A model generated the notes under the pieces. It was not told where the DNA came from. It was given only the letters and a program-made list of their open reading frames with translations, and ran no database searches. The position numbers and the translations under genes were made by a program. A stretch of 64,000 nucleotides of DNA from Candidatus Cloacimonadota bacterium. GTDB taxonomy: Bacteria > Cloacimonadota > Cloacimonadia > Cloacimonadales > Cloacimonadaceae. Positions 6,682 to 17,300 of this stretch are shown here, piece after piece; the stretch's first letter is position 1; each line of letters begins with the position of its first letter. Location of the stretch: positions 1 to 64,000 of the forward strand of contig JAAYWB010000016.1 in the NCBI GenBank assembly GCA_012516855.1, written 5' to 3'.

Positions 6682-7319
6682 CACATTTCTGCGGATCCAT
6701 GCAACGCCCTGGCAATGAAACTCTTGCGTGACAGGGGATGTATCTGCGCGGCGCAGTAATGGCCTGAACCGTGTCAGACTCTATTTCTCCACCGGTTCCG
6801 ACGTTTTTTGTTCTTTGTCAACCCGGTGAGCTGTCTTTCTTGAGGTTTTCCACCTTCATTCCGCGAAGATTCTTGGTCGCCCGGGCCAAAAGGCTTTTCA
6901 AGTTCATTTGGGGTTGGAAAAACATGGTTCGAAGAAGCGATGCCGGCTGGCCGTTAAGGCCCTTTTAAGGATTCCGGATGCGCCTCCCGCACAATACCCG
7001 CATTTGATGCGAGGATTTAACGAGGGGCGTGAGAGGGGGAAAGGAACGAGCGCTAAGGGCCTGACTAACGGGATACATTGAGGTGGATAAGCAATTTTGG
7101 CTTTTTTTCAAAACAAGTGGATGCGGATTCCCAACCGGAAACAGTCTGAAGGGGGTACTTATCTTATTTTAGGTTCCCTTTTTAACGGAGTGGGCCGCCC
7201 TATGGGCTCGATCAATCAAAGATTACCAGTTTGGTTTGGAAGAGAGTCTTATTGTAACAAAAGCCTAACGCTATCCTGGGTTCCAGCCCGCTCCGGTCTG
7301 GGATATGGAATGTAGGGCA
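6682..7319. other. Intergenic region between the DUF134 operon and a secreted-protein gene
   Basis: Apart from the dispersed repeat copy at 6934-7163, no credible gene, RNA or promoter was seen in this stretch. The short open frames in it have no ribosome-binding site or recognisable protein features. Confidence 0.6.
6934..7163 (+). repeat. Dispersed intergenic repeat family 1, copy A
   Basis: One of four copies of a ~228-bp non-coding element in the window (others near 35.3, 43.8 and 61.9 kb). Shared blocks in order are TGGCCGTTAAGGCC, GCCTCCCGCA, the 13-bp palindrome CGCATTTGATGCG (6999-7011), GAGGGGCG, GCGCTAAGGG, CTGACT, CAACCGGAAA and a final CTTATC. No protein is encoded. It lies in the gap after the 830-residue secreted-protein gene. 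Confidence 0.75.
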
Positions 7320-7321
7320 AT

Positions 7322-7349
7322 AAAAAACCCCGGATATTGGCATCCGGGG
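7322..7349 (-). terminator. Rho-independent terminator of the 830-residue secreted-protein gene
   Basis: On the minus strand CCCCGGAT (7349-7342) pairs perfectly with ATCCGGGG (7335-7328) around a 6-nt loop, followed by six T (7327-7322). It starts 23 nt after the stop codon. Confidence 0.9.
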
Positions 7350-7372
7350 TTCAGGATTATTCAGGGGGGACT

Positions 7373-9865
7373 TTATTTCAGCAGCACCGCCTTGCGGAAG
7401 AAGCTTTCCGTGCCGGCGGTCATGTGAATATGATACACTCCGGTGCCGCAGTCGCGGCCCTGGTCGTCGCGGCCGTCCCACTCAGTTTGGTGGTGGCCTG
7501 CGGCTTTATCGCCGATGGGGATGCGGCGCACCAGTTGCCCGCGGCTGTTGTAGATCTCGAAGTTAACTGTGGCGCTTTCCTTCAGGCTGAAGGGAATGTA
7601 AGCTCTGGGATTGAAGGGGTTGGGATATACGGCACGCAGTTCGGTCACCAGCGGGATGTTGGGAATATCGGAACCGCCGCTTGTCCAGGCCACGGAGATG
7701 GGTCCATGGAAATCCACCGTGCCGTCGAGGTCCAGGTTTTGCAGCCAGTACCAGTAGGTTCCGTCCTCATATAGTTCGTTGTCAGTGTACATATAAGTCT
7801 GCTGCTGGGCCGTGTTGGTGGCGGGAATCAGCTCACTGAGGGTCAACGCGGTGGCCAAGTCATCCGTAGTGTTGCGCAACACGTAGAAGCCGGAAACCCC
7901 GGTCTCGGATTGGGTTATCCACATCAGGTTCACGAAGTTCGTGGCTGAAATGCTGGCTGTGAAAGAGGACAGTTCTACAGGTACAGGTCCCTCTATGTTG
8001 TAGAAAGCCCAGATCCTGTTATTGGTGGTGGAGCCCAGGGCATTCACGTTGGTCAAAGTCACATAGCCATTGGTCACAGTGGCGTCAGACTCATAGAGGG
8101 TCCAGGTGACGCCGCCGTCCTCGCTGTAATACACATCAACCGTGGGAACCGCGGAAGTCCACTCGGTTGGATTGTAGAAGGTAAGGTCCACACCGCCGGA
8201 CTGGGTGCCATAGGTTACCCAGGTGGTGTTGAAAGTGTATCCGTTGCCTGTGCCATCCACATCGTACTGGGTGACTTTATCGATCTCCACGGCAAAATCG
8301 TCCACGTAATCCGTTCCCTGCCCGGATATATTGAACCATTCGGCATTGTAAACCAGGGCATAGCCATTGAAATACAGCCTGCCTGACTGGAATAGTACCT
8401 CGTCTTCCATTGTATTGTTGTCAAAATAGCCAGAGATGTATATATTCTGGGTCAGGGTCAGAGTGTATTGCGTGCCGGAATTCATGTAAACCAGCATGAA
8501 GTCTATAACACCATCAGCCGGAACTTCAAATCCGGTGGAGTAATTGCTGTTGCCAGAGGCGTAAAGCAGCTGGATAAAGCAGCCATCGGCGTAGGTGGGA
8601 ATCTCGTCGAAACTGCCTGCAGGATTATCCTGCTCCACATTGCCGACCTGCACCACGGCGGAGGTTCCGTTGCTGCCCAGGGTAAGCTGGGAAGCGTTGG
8701 ACACCTGGCCTGTGAAGAGGTTTATCCTGCGAACCGGGATTTGGTTGCTGCCGGCCAGAGTAACACCATAGATGTTTTCAATTTCCAGATTGGTGATCAA
8801 GCCGGTTACCGAACCGTTGTTGGTAAAAGTCTGGGCAGCATCGCCGTTGAAATACAGGTCACAATTAGCAGCAGAGCAGTTTATGGTGCCGGTGCTGTTG
8901 TTAGTAAAGTCGCCTCCTACAAAGAGTAGGGTGGAATAACCTTCGCTACTGCTGGAGCCGGCGTTCCAGGTGATGGTTCCGCTGTTTGTTACATCGGTGA
9001 CCACCCCCAGCACAGCTTCGGAATCAATGATCAGCGCGCCTCCGGCTTGCACGGTCAGGGAATTGGCGCCGGCCTGCGATTCGTAATCGTAGAGGCCGTC
9101 ATAGGGTGGATCGTAGGTCACGCGGTCGCTGTCCACAATAATTGTGTGGCCATTCTGGATCACCACATCATCTGCAGAAGTAGGCACTATACCGGTACTC
9201 CAGGTGTTCGGATCGCTCCAGTATCCGCTCTGCACGGAATAGCATTGCATGGCGGGGCCGTTGATCGTTACATTGTCTACCATCAGACGAAATTGGTCAG
9301 CAGCAGAATAGCAGTTGAAGGCAAAATAATAGAAGCCGGTAGTAGTGGGCACAAAATTGCTGGAAGTCCGGGCGGTCCAGGTTGTATTGGTCAGGTTGTT
9401 GTTATTCCATAAGGTAGTGGTTTGGGACGCCTTTGTCTGAGCTGTGCCCACTGTAACTTTCAATCTTTCCGGATAATAAGCACTGGCTACGCGTTGGTCA
9501 AAACCCACCCAGTAGGTTTGGCCTGCCAAGCAGTAAAACTTGACAGTGAAAGCCCATGTATCTGCGGCATAGTTTTGATCATACTCATACATCATGATAC
9601 TGTTTGTCTGACTGCTTCCTGGTTCCCAGTACCATCCCCAATTATTGTTTCCATTGCCGTAGTTGATCACCGTCTCAAAGCCGAAGTTGTCTTCAAAGTC
9701 GTAAAGGGCGAGGACGGCCCTGCTATTTTTGTCGTCTGGGTCTGGGTATGAGGGTATCGCTTCCTTCTGGTAAGCGATACCTTCCGGATGCGTGGCAGCC
9801 GCTGCCGCGGAAAACATTCCCAACAACAGAACGAGCCACAAAATACATATAACATTCTTATGCAA
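7373..9865 (-). CDS. Large secreted beta-rich protein with C-terminal T9SS-type sorting domain
   Basis: An 830-residue exported protein of unknown target. It starts at TTG, chosen because a strong AAGGAGG lies 5-6 nt upstream and no early in-frame ATG exists; the resulting MHKNVICILW begins a clear signal peptide (to ~23). Residues ~35-205 resemble a jelly-roll domain. Residues ~205-375, starting SGYWSDPNTWSTGIVP, look like a G8-like or beta-solenoid segment common in surface proteins. Residues ~640-735 hold the VELSSFTA Fn3-like module shared with the product of the first gene. The last ~90 residues are the tail: AVYPNPFNPRAY, IYNSRGQLVRR, GTGVYHIHM, AVLLK. It is monocistronic, with its own terminator. 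A surface adhesin or polysaccharide-binding protein is likely; no catalytic motif was seen. Confidence 0.8.
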   Translation of the reverse strand: MHKNVICILWLVLLLGMFSAAAAATHPEGIAYQKEAIPSYPDPDDKNSRAVLALYDFEDNFGFETVINYGNGNNNWGWYWEPGSSQTNSIMMYEYDQNYAADTWAFTVKFYCLAGQTYWVGFDQRVASAYYPERLKVTVGTAQTKASQTTTLWNNNNLTNTTWTARTSSNFVPTTTGFYYFAFNCYSAADQFRLMVDNVTINGPAMQCYSVQSGYWSDPNTWSTGIVPTSADDVVIQNGHTIIVDSDRVTYDPPYDGLYDYESQAGANSLTVQAGGALIIDSEAVLGVVTDVTNSGTITWNAGSSSSEGYSTLLFVGGDFTNNSTGTINCSAANCDLYFNGDAAQTFTNNGSVTGLITNLEIENIYGVTLAGSNQIPVRRINLFTGQVSNASQLTLGSNGTSAVVQVGNVEQDNPAGSFDEIPTYADGCFIQLLYASGNSNYSTGFEVPADGVIDFMLVYMNSGTQYTLTLTQNIYISGYFDNNTMEDEVLFQSGRLYFNGYALVYNAEWFNISGQGTDYVDDFAVEIDKVTQYDVDGTGNGYTFNTTWVTYGTQSGGVDLTFYNPTEWTSAVPTVDVYYSEDGGVTWTLYESDATVTNGYVTLTNVNALGSTTNNRIWAFYNIEGPVPVELSSFTASISATNFVNLMWITQSETGVSGFYVLRNTTDDLATALTLSELIPATNTAQQQTYMYTDNELYEDGTYWYWLQNLDLDGTVDFHGPISVAWTSGGSDIPNIPLVTELRAVYPNPFNPRAYIPFSLKESATVNFEIYNSRGQLVRRIPIGDKAAGHHQTEWDGRDDQGRDCGTGVYHIHMTAGTESFFRKAVLLK

Positions 9866-9886
9866 AAGAGCCTCCTTAAAATGGCT

Positions 9887-9914
9887 TTAATATTTTGGTT
9901 AATTTCATTTGCAA
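9887..9914 (-). promoter_or_regulatory. Candidate promoter of the 830-residue secreted-protein gene
   Basis: TTGCAA (9914-9909, 4/6) and TATTAA (9892-9887, 4/6) with a 16-nt spacer on the minus strand, 20-odd nt upstream of the TTG start. Modest match; inferred. Confidence 0.3.
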
Positions 9915-10394
9915 TCTAAATCCGCGTTTCCCCATCGATGGGTCCGTAACGCATGCCGAAGCTTATTTTCGTCTTCTTGCTCCCGCATTTTTGATGCTGC
10001 ATTAATAAATAACACAGCTAAATATGGGTACAGTAACTTTCAGAGGCTAACTTGATGTCAAGGATTATCTCTCCATTTTCGTGTCTTTTACAGCAAAGAG
10101 AAATATATGAAATTAATTCATGTCCGAACTTATAAAACCTCTTTTCGAGCCGGGTAGGCTAGCCCGGAGGGGTGGTAATGTGTACCCGCTGAAATGCCCT
10201 GTTATTCAGGCTCTGAGCGTTCTCGCCCAGAGCCTTAATTGCCAGAAAGCATCGCTGCTATCCAGCCATTTTGCACACCCGATATCGTATGCTTGCCCCG
10301 GAAAACCCATCCGATTTGAAAAGGGCATAATGTGATGGAGGACAGTAAGATGGCATGGTGTTGAAGAATATCAACAGATTCAGCGAAAATCCAT
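9915..10394. other. Intergenic region with strong hairpins near 10.15-10.23 kb
   Basis: No gene was seen. Two notable hairpins occur: CCGGG/CCCGG (10150-10154/10163-10167), and an 11-bp stem with one wobble-type mismatch, GGCTCTGAGCG/CGCCCAGAGCC (10209-10219/10224-10234), around a TTCT loop. The second is followed on the plus strand by TTAATT. This could be a small RNA with a weak terminator, or an untranslated remnant. A single open frame on the minus strand runs through the terminator at 10395-10423 and is not credible. Confidence 0.35.
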
Positions 10395-10423
10395 AAAAAA
10401 ACGCCCCGGGGAATTCCCGGGGC
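10395..10423 (-). terminator. Rho-independent terminator of the first C25 protease gene
   Basis: GCCCCGGG (10423-10416 on the minus strand) pairs perfectly with CCCGGGGC (10410-10403) around a 5-nt loop. Seven T follow (10401-10395). It lies ~68 nt after the stop codon. Confidence 0.85.
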
Positions 10424-10490
10424 TGCTTTTCATTCAACGCATTCTGCTCTGTCAGGATGCCGTGTGGCACTAATCCTGAAGCTATTCGCT

Positions 10491-13400
10491 CTATTTCATC
10501 ATGATCATTTTCTGGGATTTGCTGTAGTCGCCTGCCTGCATGCGGTAGAAATAAACTCCGCTGGACAGGGGTTGGCGGTTGTTGTCCAGGCCGTCGAAGA
10601 CCACCAGATGATTGCCGGCGGCTTTTGGTTCATCCACCAGGGTGCGGACAAGCTGTCCCTTGATATTGTAGATGCCGATGAGAACGGGTGTGGCATCCTT
10701 GACGCTGTAAGCGATGGTGGTGCTGGGGTTGAAGGGGTTGGGATAATTTCCCTTCAGTTCTGTTACCACGGGGCTAATCTGATCGTTGGAGGCCAGGGGC
10801 TGTCCAACTCCCAGCAATTCCACGCTGAGGGTGGGATTGGCCGGGTCGTCCGTATTTATCAGCAGGGTCACGTTTTGGGCGGTTTCGTTCAGCGGCGTGA
10901 AGCTAAGGTTCACGGTGAGGAAGGATTGGGCCGGCACAACAATGTAGATGAAGTTGGCGGGCGCGCCGTTGCCCTGTTGGACAGCAAAGGGCGCACTCAG
11001 TTCCATGGAGCCGATCAGAACGGCATCGCCGTTGTTGTGAACTGTGAAAGGCAAAGAGGCCGTTTCCCCGATGGTCACACTTCCGAAATCCACGCTGGTG
11101 GCATCCAGACTGATGGCCGGCGCTCCGGTGACGCCTCCGGTTGAGGGGAAGACAATGTCGTCAATCCAGGCGCAGTCGCTTCCCGCAGAACTGTAGCCGT
11201 CTTTCGCGTATTCCCAGGTGAAGATGTTCATGCCGGGTTGGACGTCATAGGTGACCTGGCTCCAGATATCGTTGCTGCCGGACCACTGGTTCTTCAACTG
11301 GTTGTTGATGTAGAACTTGAGGAAATCGTAGTTCTGTTCGCTGGAAACCTTTTTCCAGAAGGAAACGGTGCCAACGGCAGGGCAGTTTAGGGTCACGCTC
11401 ATCGAGGTGCTCTGGTTGTGAGAGATGGTGGCGCTGCGTGCGGCGTTCGTTCCGTTATAGCTGCCGGATTCAATGGTCCAGTCGCCACCGGTGAAAGTCC
11501 AGTCGAAGGCTGAGAAATTGGTTTCGAAGTTTTCGGCAACGATGCCGGCGTTGACAACGTAGGCATTGGTGGAGACTATCTCTCCGGAAAAGAGCATGGT
11601 GTTGATATTGACAGTGGAGCCGCTGGGAATCTGGGAACTGAAGGTCACGAAATACTCAATGTAGCTTTCGCCGCCCGCGGGCAGGGCCGCGCAGGTAGTC
11701 TGCATAGGCTCGGAGACGTTCATTGCTCCGTCGATTACCATGGCAGTGGTGATTTCATTGGCTTGGGCGTGGCCGGTGTTGGTGTAGGGGAATTTGAGGG
11801 TCACGCTTTCGCCGGGATCGATCATGCCGTTGTTGTTGCCCAGAAAATCCTCGATCACTATCCCCCCCCAGGTGAAGGCTGGGGCGTTGAGGGTGAAACT
11901 GCGGTTGTATTCATAGGTTTCGGTGCCGGCGGTGGCCACGATGTGAATCTGAGCCACATGCTGGTCTGGAACGTTGCCAGCCACCTGAATGCTGAATCCG
12001 GTGACGGTGCTGCCGCTGGAGCTGGGGCCGATGTCCGCGATTGCTTCGCTGTTGCTCAGCACGGTGAGATACTGGTCATCGGTGCTGATGGCCACGTTCA
12101 CACCGGTGGCGGTGTCTGTGCCCACGTTGTCCAGAGTCACATTCACGGTTATGGTTTCGCCGTATTCAGGGATGTTGTTGTTGTCGTCAGAGACAACCAT
12201 GTCAGCCACGATCAGGTAGGGTCCGCTGGCCGGAAGCACTTGCACTGTGCCAAGATGGGTGACTTTATTGAAGGCTGTGATGGTGAGAGTGAGGTCCATC
12301 GGCTGCAGAGGCGGATTGGCCATGTTCAGGGTCAGGGAACCGGTAAGGTCCGCGATGCCGGTGGCATAGACAGTCCCGGCAGCGGACAGGGTTACTCTTG
12401 CGCCGGGAATCGTTTCCACCAGGAAGCTGCTCATGCCAAGGAAGAGCACGGGACTGTAAGTGGCCGTGAGGGTTTCGGGATTCTTGCTGCGCACCATCAA
12501 GGAGGCGTCGCCAAAGATGTGCCAGCATTTATACTCGCTGAACCCGTTGGTGCCGTAAACCTCTATCATCTTGGAGGAGCCGTTGTAAAACAATCCGCCC
12601 ATGGTCTCTTTCGCTTCCGCGATCAGGAGGTCAGTAACCTCGTCCTGGGCGCGCATCGGGGGTGCCCAGCTTTGGTTGACGCTGCTGGCATACATACCTA
12701 TGGCCCCGGCAGGAGCGTTCGTGTTCTCGTTCACAGAACGCAACCAGGCTTCGGCGAAGCAGGTCTGGCTAACGAAGTTGCCATTCACGCAGGCCACGCT
12801 GACGATGAAGGGCAGCATGTTATCGTTGGTGAGGGCGTTCACGTGGTTGTTGCTGAACCCGGTGGTGACCCAGGTAGTCTCTGACCCGTGGCCCACATAG
12901 TTGATGAATCCGCGTCCAGCGTTGACATTGGTGGCCACTTGGGTGGCAGTCGCCCCCATGGTTTGATACATCTGATCCACGCTTACATAGCCATAGTTCA
13001 ATAGATCGGTGCGAATGTTTTCCATGTGCTGCTGGTCGCTTTCGCCCATGTCGCCCTGGCCGCCGCCGCCTTCGTTGGAGGCGATGCCCATGGCACGCTG
13101 GATCCAGTCGCTGCCGGCTTGGATATCCCGTTCATAATAGACGGTGCGCTGTACCTGGGTTTGCATTTCGGCTTCGTTTTGGGCGGAGAACCTGCCCACA
13201 TAGATATCCGGATAATTATCAGCTCCCGCCAGCAAAGCATAGGAGGGGTCGGAACCGCCGCCACCGGATGAAAGGGACGGCACCTGGGGCGCGTCACCGA
13301 AAATCTGAACGAACATCAGGCCGTCGTTGAGGTCATACTGGTTTTGGATATAAGTCTTGATCTGGTTGGCGGTGGGGCCGGCAACCGTCACGTCCACCAC

Positions 13401-14186
13401 ATCCACCCGGTAGCCGTTCTGGCGTTTCCAATCCACCCAGGGCTGCATCACAGTATCGAACATTGAGTGCTTGATAGCCAGGATGCGTCCGGATTCAGCC
13501 AGGTCAGGATATTTGGCTTCGTTGAAATTGAGGAACATATTCCGGTAGATGCCGGCAAATTCGTTCGCGTGGGAGCTTTTTGCCACGGGCAGGGAATTGG
13601 TAAGGTCGGTGCCGGAAGCATCGATGGCCACGCTCAGCTTGGTGTAAACCCGCAGAGTTTGCGTTGCGGGAAAATATACAAAGGGTTGGAAGCGCACCGT
13701 GATGCCGCGGTAATCCCTTAAAATGAAAGGTTCGGTGAGGTAGGCGTTTTCCGTGGGCCAGGGCTGGTCGCCAAAATAGACATCGCCAAAGGTGTAGGGC
13801 ACCGAATCCGGATCAATATCGCGGGTGAGGTTGCCTTTGGAAGGGGCCACCGGCATCTGCAGCTCCACATATTCACTATCCACCAGGCTGAGCCGCATCA
13901 GGGCGGTGTTGGGTATGATCACGCTGCGTGCCAGCACGGGCAGGGTAGGGAAGCCTGCTTCCAGGGTGATGCCTTCTTTCTTCAGGCTCAGCTCGTGCCA
14001 GGTTGCGCCATTTATAGTAACAGGCTTGGCGTCGAATTGCCCCAAAGTCAGTTCCATCACCATATGGTCAGGCGTGCTCTGGGTAAGGCGGATCTGGTTG
14101 GGCATACTCCCAACCGTCACCTGTTCCGCGCTCAACGCCATTCCCAGCGCTATAAGCAGGGTTATAAGCAGAAAAATGCGTTTCAT
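10491..14186 (-). CDS. Secreted gingipain-family (peptidase C25) cysteine protease with T9SS-type tail
   Basis: A 1231-residue exported protease. The ATG follows GGAGAAAAG; residues 1-20 are a signal peptide. Residues ~25-225 resemble the C25 propeptide. The catalytic domain (~230-570) has His433 in NYVGHGSETTW and Cys466 in SVACVNGNF, the C25 dyad. Next come Ig/CARDB-like repeats (~650-880), a jelly-roll domain ending WIDDIVFP (~1012) and an ASH-like domain with VDFGSVTIG (~1030-1130). The tail from ~1147 has GNYPNPFNPSTT, IYNIKGQLVR, SSGVYFYRM and MIMMK. The product is probably cell-surface or released and degrades proteins or peptides for amino-acid fermentation (inference). A paralogue lies directly upstream, 116 nt away, likely from tandem duplication. 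Confidence 0.92.
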   Translation of the reverse strand: MKRIFLLITLLIALGMALSAEQVTVGSMPNQIRLTQSTPDHMVMELTLGQFDAKPVTINGATWHELSLKKEGITLEAGFPTLPVLARSVIIPNTALMRLSLVDSEYVELQMPVAPSKGNLTRDIDPDSVPYTFGDVYFGDQPWPTENAYLTEPFILRDYRGITVRFQPFVYFPATQTLRVYTKLSVAIDASGTDLTNSLPVAKSSHANEFAGIYRNMFLNFNEAKYPDLAESGRILAIKHSMFDTVMQPWVDWKRQNGYRVDVVDVTVAGPTANQIKTYIQNQYDLNDGLMFVQIFGDAPQVPSLSSGGGGSDPSYALLAGADNYPDIYVGRFSAQNEAEMQTQVQRTVYYERDIQAGSDWIQRAMGIASNEGGGGQGDMGESDQQHMENIRTDLLNYGYVSVDQMYQTMGATATQVATNVNAGRGFINYVGHGSETTWVTTGFSNNHVNALTNDNMLPFIVSVACVNGNFVSQTCFAEAWLRSVNENTNAPAGAIGMYASSVNQSWAPPMRAQDEVTDLLIAEAKETMGGLFYNGSSKMIEVYGTNGFSEYKCWHIFGDASLMVRSKNPETLTATYSPVLFLGMSSFLVETIPGARVTLSAAGTVYATGIADLTGSLTLNMANPPLQPMDLTLTITAFNKVTHLGTVQVLPASGPYLIVADMVVSDDNNNIPEYGETITVNVTLDNVGTDTATGVNVAISTDDQYLTVLSNSEAIADIGPSSSGSTVTGFSIQVAGNVPDQHVAQIHIVATAGTETYEYNRSFTLNAPAFTWGGIVIEDFLGNNNGMIDPGESVTLKFPYTNTGHAQANEITTAMVIDGAMNVSEPMQTTCAALPAGGESYIEYFVTFSSQIPSGSTVNINTMLFSGEIVSTNAYVVNAGIVAENFETNFSAFDWTFTGGDWTIESGSYNGTNAARSATISHNQSTSMSVTLNCPAVGTVSFWKKVSSEQNYDFLKFYINNQLKNQWSGSNDIWSQVTYDVQPGMNIFTWEYAKDGYSSAGSDCAWIDDIVFPSTGGVTGAPAISLDATSVDFGSVTIGETASLPFTVHNNGDAVLIGSMELSAPFAVQQGNGAPANFIYIVVPAQSFLTVNLSFTPLNETAQNVTLLINTDDPANPTLSVELLGVGQPLASNDQISPVVTELKGNYPNPFNPSTTIAYSVKDATPVLIGIYNIKGQLVRTLVDEPKAAGNHLVVFDGLDNNRQPLSSGVYFYRMQAGDYSKSQKMIMMK

Positions 14187-14265
14187 CTTTTCTCCATGGG
14201 TCCATTTATAATTTATCAGGCCGGACTTATGTTGCCCCGGCCAGAGATATATTCAATATCAAAGT

Positions 14266-14292
14266 CGGGCGGCGCTTTGAAAACGCCGCCCG
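14266..14292 (-). other. Strong hairpin between the two C25 protease genes
   Basis: CGGGCGGCG (14292-14284 on the minus strand) pairs perfectly over 9 bp with CGCCGCCCG (14274-14266) around a 9-nt loop, 11 nt after the upstream gene's stop. The following bases are only moderately T-rich, so it may terminate partially or protect the upstream mRNA. A second stem, GGCCGG/CCGGCC (14219-14224/14237-14242), lies just beyond. Confidence 0.5.
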
Positions 14293-14302
14293 CGTAACAC
14301 GT

Positions 14303-17300
14303 TTATTTCATTAACATCATTTTCAGGGTTTTGCTATAGCCGGGAGCGTCCATGCGATACATGTAAATGCCGCTGGATACGCCGCGGTTGCTGCTGTCCT
14401 TTCCGTCCCAAACCACTCTGTAATAACCGGCAGGCAGATTTCCATCCACAAGATCGCGCACCAGCTGGCCCTTGACATTGAACACGCGAACGCGCACGGG
14501 ACCGGCTTCTTTGGTGGAGAAGCTGATGGTGGTTTCAGGGTTGAAGGGGTTGGGATAATTGCCTTCCAGCTCGGTGACCAATGGTATGGAGCCGGGATCG
14601 TTATTGGCTGTACCAGCCTCAACGCGCACGGGGATGATCACAGCGGGGGTGGTGGTGTCGTTGGAAGTGATTATCATCTCCAAATCGAGGTTGACAGCGG
14701 GATTGGGCACTGTGTAGGTGAGCGTGTAGGTGTGGCTTTGGCCCACGGGGATGCTGTAGGCGGAATCGTTTGCCACAGCGCTGCCATTGTGCAACAGGCC
14801 CATGCAGGATGGATAGCTGATGGTCCCGCTCAGGGGCACTGTGCCAAGGTTGTTGATCACGAAGTCAGCCGCGAGTTGGTCATTGGGCTGAACATTCAGG
14901 AACTTGATCTCGGTCTGGGGAACATAGATCATGGCCACTTCACCGCTGCCGGCGCTGGGGAATACGATGTCGTCGATCCAGGCGCAGTCGCTGCCGGAAC
15001 TCACGGAAACATCCTTGCTATAGACCCATTTGAAGGTATGGGTGCCAGCGGAAACAGGATAACTCACTTGCAACCAGTCTTGGTTTCCACTCCAGGAACC
15101 GAGCTCTTCATTGTTTATGCTGAAACGGAGGAAATCCCAGCCATTTTCGGAGGAAACCTTACGCCAGAAGCTGATGTTACCAGCGGTACCAACGTTCATG
15201 GTGAGGGATAGTTCGGTGCTGCTGCTGTGGGAGATCGCGCCTGATTTGGCTCCGTAGAGGCCGCTGTGGGCGTTTGTAGAGCCGGACTGGATGGTCCAGG
15301 GCACGGTGCTGGTGTTTGTCCAGGGATAGGTGCTGAAATCGCCGCTTTCGAAGCCTTCGCCTGTTACGCCGATGGTGAGCAGGATGCAGTGGTTGATGTT
15401 CTGTGCGCCGGCGGAGATGGAAAGGCCGAGCGGAATCATTTCGCCGTTTTGCACCTGCGGGCTCAGGGAGGCGGTGAAGTTGATGGGAATTGTCACACCC
15501 ACTGCCATGGGCGGCAGGGTGAAGCTGGTGGCGCTGAGGCTAACCTCGGGATGGTTTACAACGAGGGTGAGGGTGCCGCTGTCGGTGGGCATGTGGCCGT
15601 TGTTAACTATATCCACACTGATGGAGATGTCTTCTCCTGGCTCCAGGAAGCCATCGCCGTCCGGGTCGAAGAGGATGGGATTGCCGAATTGCAGGTGGGG
15701 AGCGTTCACAGTGATGCTGCGGCTGGTGACCCACTGGTTGGTTCCGTCTGAAACAGTTATGTCGAACGGAACGCTTGTCTGGTCCGGAATGGCATTATGG
15801 ATCAGCACGCTGAACAGGTCTGTCTGGCTGGTGGTCCCGTTGGCGGGAATGTCGGGCAGGCTTTCAGTGGCTTCCAGGATGCTCACGTACTCGCAGGTGC
15901 TACTGAGGGTGGCGGTGAGGTTGGAGGCCTGCTGGATGCCCACGTTGTTGAAAGTAAGGTCCAGGCTGATGGTCTCGCCAGCTTCGGCGATGCCGTTGGC
16001 GTTGGGGTCGTTAACGGTGATGGGGCTTACGGTTACGTAGGGACCACTGTTCGGAACCACCTGCACGTTAGCTATCATCGGCTTGCGCAGGGAGCGCGTG
16101 AGCACGATCTGTGCGGTGCCGGGTTCGGTGAAGGGGGTGAAGTTCAAGGTTAACATTCCGGAGGCATCGGTAAGTCCTACGCCGTGCAGCTCGTTGTTCA
16201 TGGAGATGGCCACATAGCTGTAGGGATCGGCGACCACATCCAAAGTGCCGAGGCCCAGGAACATCGTTTGCGGAGCCTCAAAGCTGTTTTGGGCGGGAAT
16301 CCCCAGATAGGGAATGAGGCTGGGATCGCCCATCACGGAGTACACTTCCCAATAATAGTTGATGCGGTTGCTGTTGGACTGCACCACGGCCATGTTGCCC
16401 ATTGACATGGCGGAGGCGGCGGTGCTGCCCCAATCCGTGAAGGCTTCGTTGTGGTCGTGGAACAAGGCGTCATAATAGCCCAGTTTGTTGGCGTCGTAAG
16501 CCGGGGCTTGCCCGTTCGGATTGGTTTTGAAGCCCACGCCCCAATAGTAGTCTTCATTCCAATAGGTGCTGTTGGTACCGCCGATATAGATCACACCGCC
16601 CTTGTTCGGGGCACGCAGCCATGCTTCGGCGAAGCAGATGCCGATGTCGAACGCGCTGGTGAGGCAGCAGTTGCCCACCACGAAAGCGCTTTTATTCACA
16701 TTCTGCAAGTTGTTGATATCGGAGATGGTGAAAGTGGGGTCGGCCCAGGAGGTCTCGCTGCCGTGGGCTGTGTAGTTGACATAGCCCACGCCGTTGGAAA
16801 CATTCGCCACGATGGCTGCGTCGGAGGTTTGGGAAGCCGGGTAAAGATAGGTGTGGGAGGTTATTCCGTGGGTGGGGTTGAAATAGTTGGTGGTGCCATA
16901 GTTGACCTGGCCATTGGCATGGGTGGGAGCCCAGTAGCTGTCTGCGCCGGCGATCATCACCACTTCTCCCAGATAAGCGTCGCTGGGCATGGTGTACATT
17001 TCGTGCATGAGGGTCTTGTTCACCTGGTTAGTCACCTCGGCCTCGGTGGTGGCGGAAAAGCGGCCAAAATACATCTCGGGCATATAATCCGAGCCCTGCA
17101 GACGCACATAGGTGAGGTCGGTCACGTGGCTGCCAGTGGAGCCGGAATTGGACGGCACCTGAGGCGTATCGCCCACGATCAGCAGGTAGGTGGGGGCCGG
17201 GTTTTCGGCGGTGGCTGCGTTCCAGATGTTCTGGATATAGGTTTTGATGGCGCTGGCTGTGCTGCCGGTCTCGGCGGTGGTGGCCAGGATAACGTTGAAT

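Noticed and set aside
6925-6945. GGTTCGAA sequence suggestive of a tRNA T-loop
   Set aside because: No acceptor stem, D-arm or anticodon arm can be formed around it.
10258-10470. 70-residue frame on the minus strand
   Set aside because: It runs across a strong terminator hairpin and shows no recognisable features.
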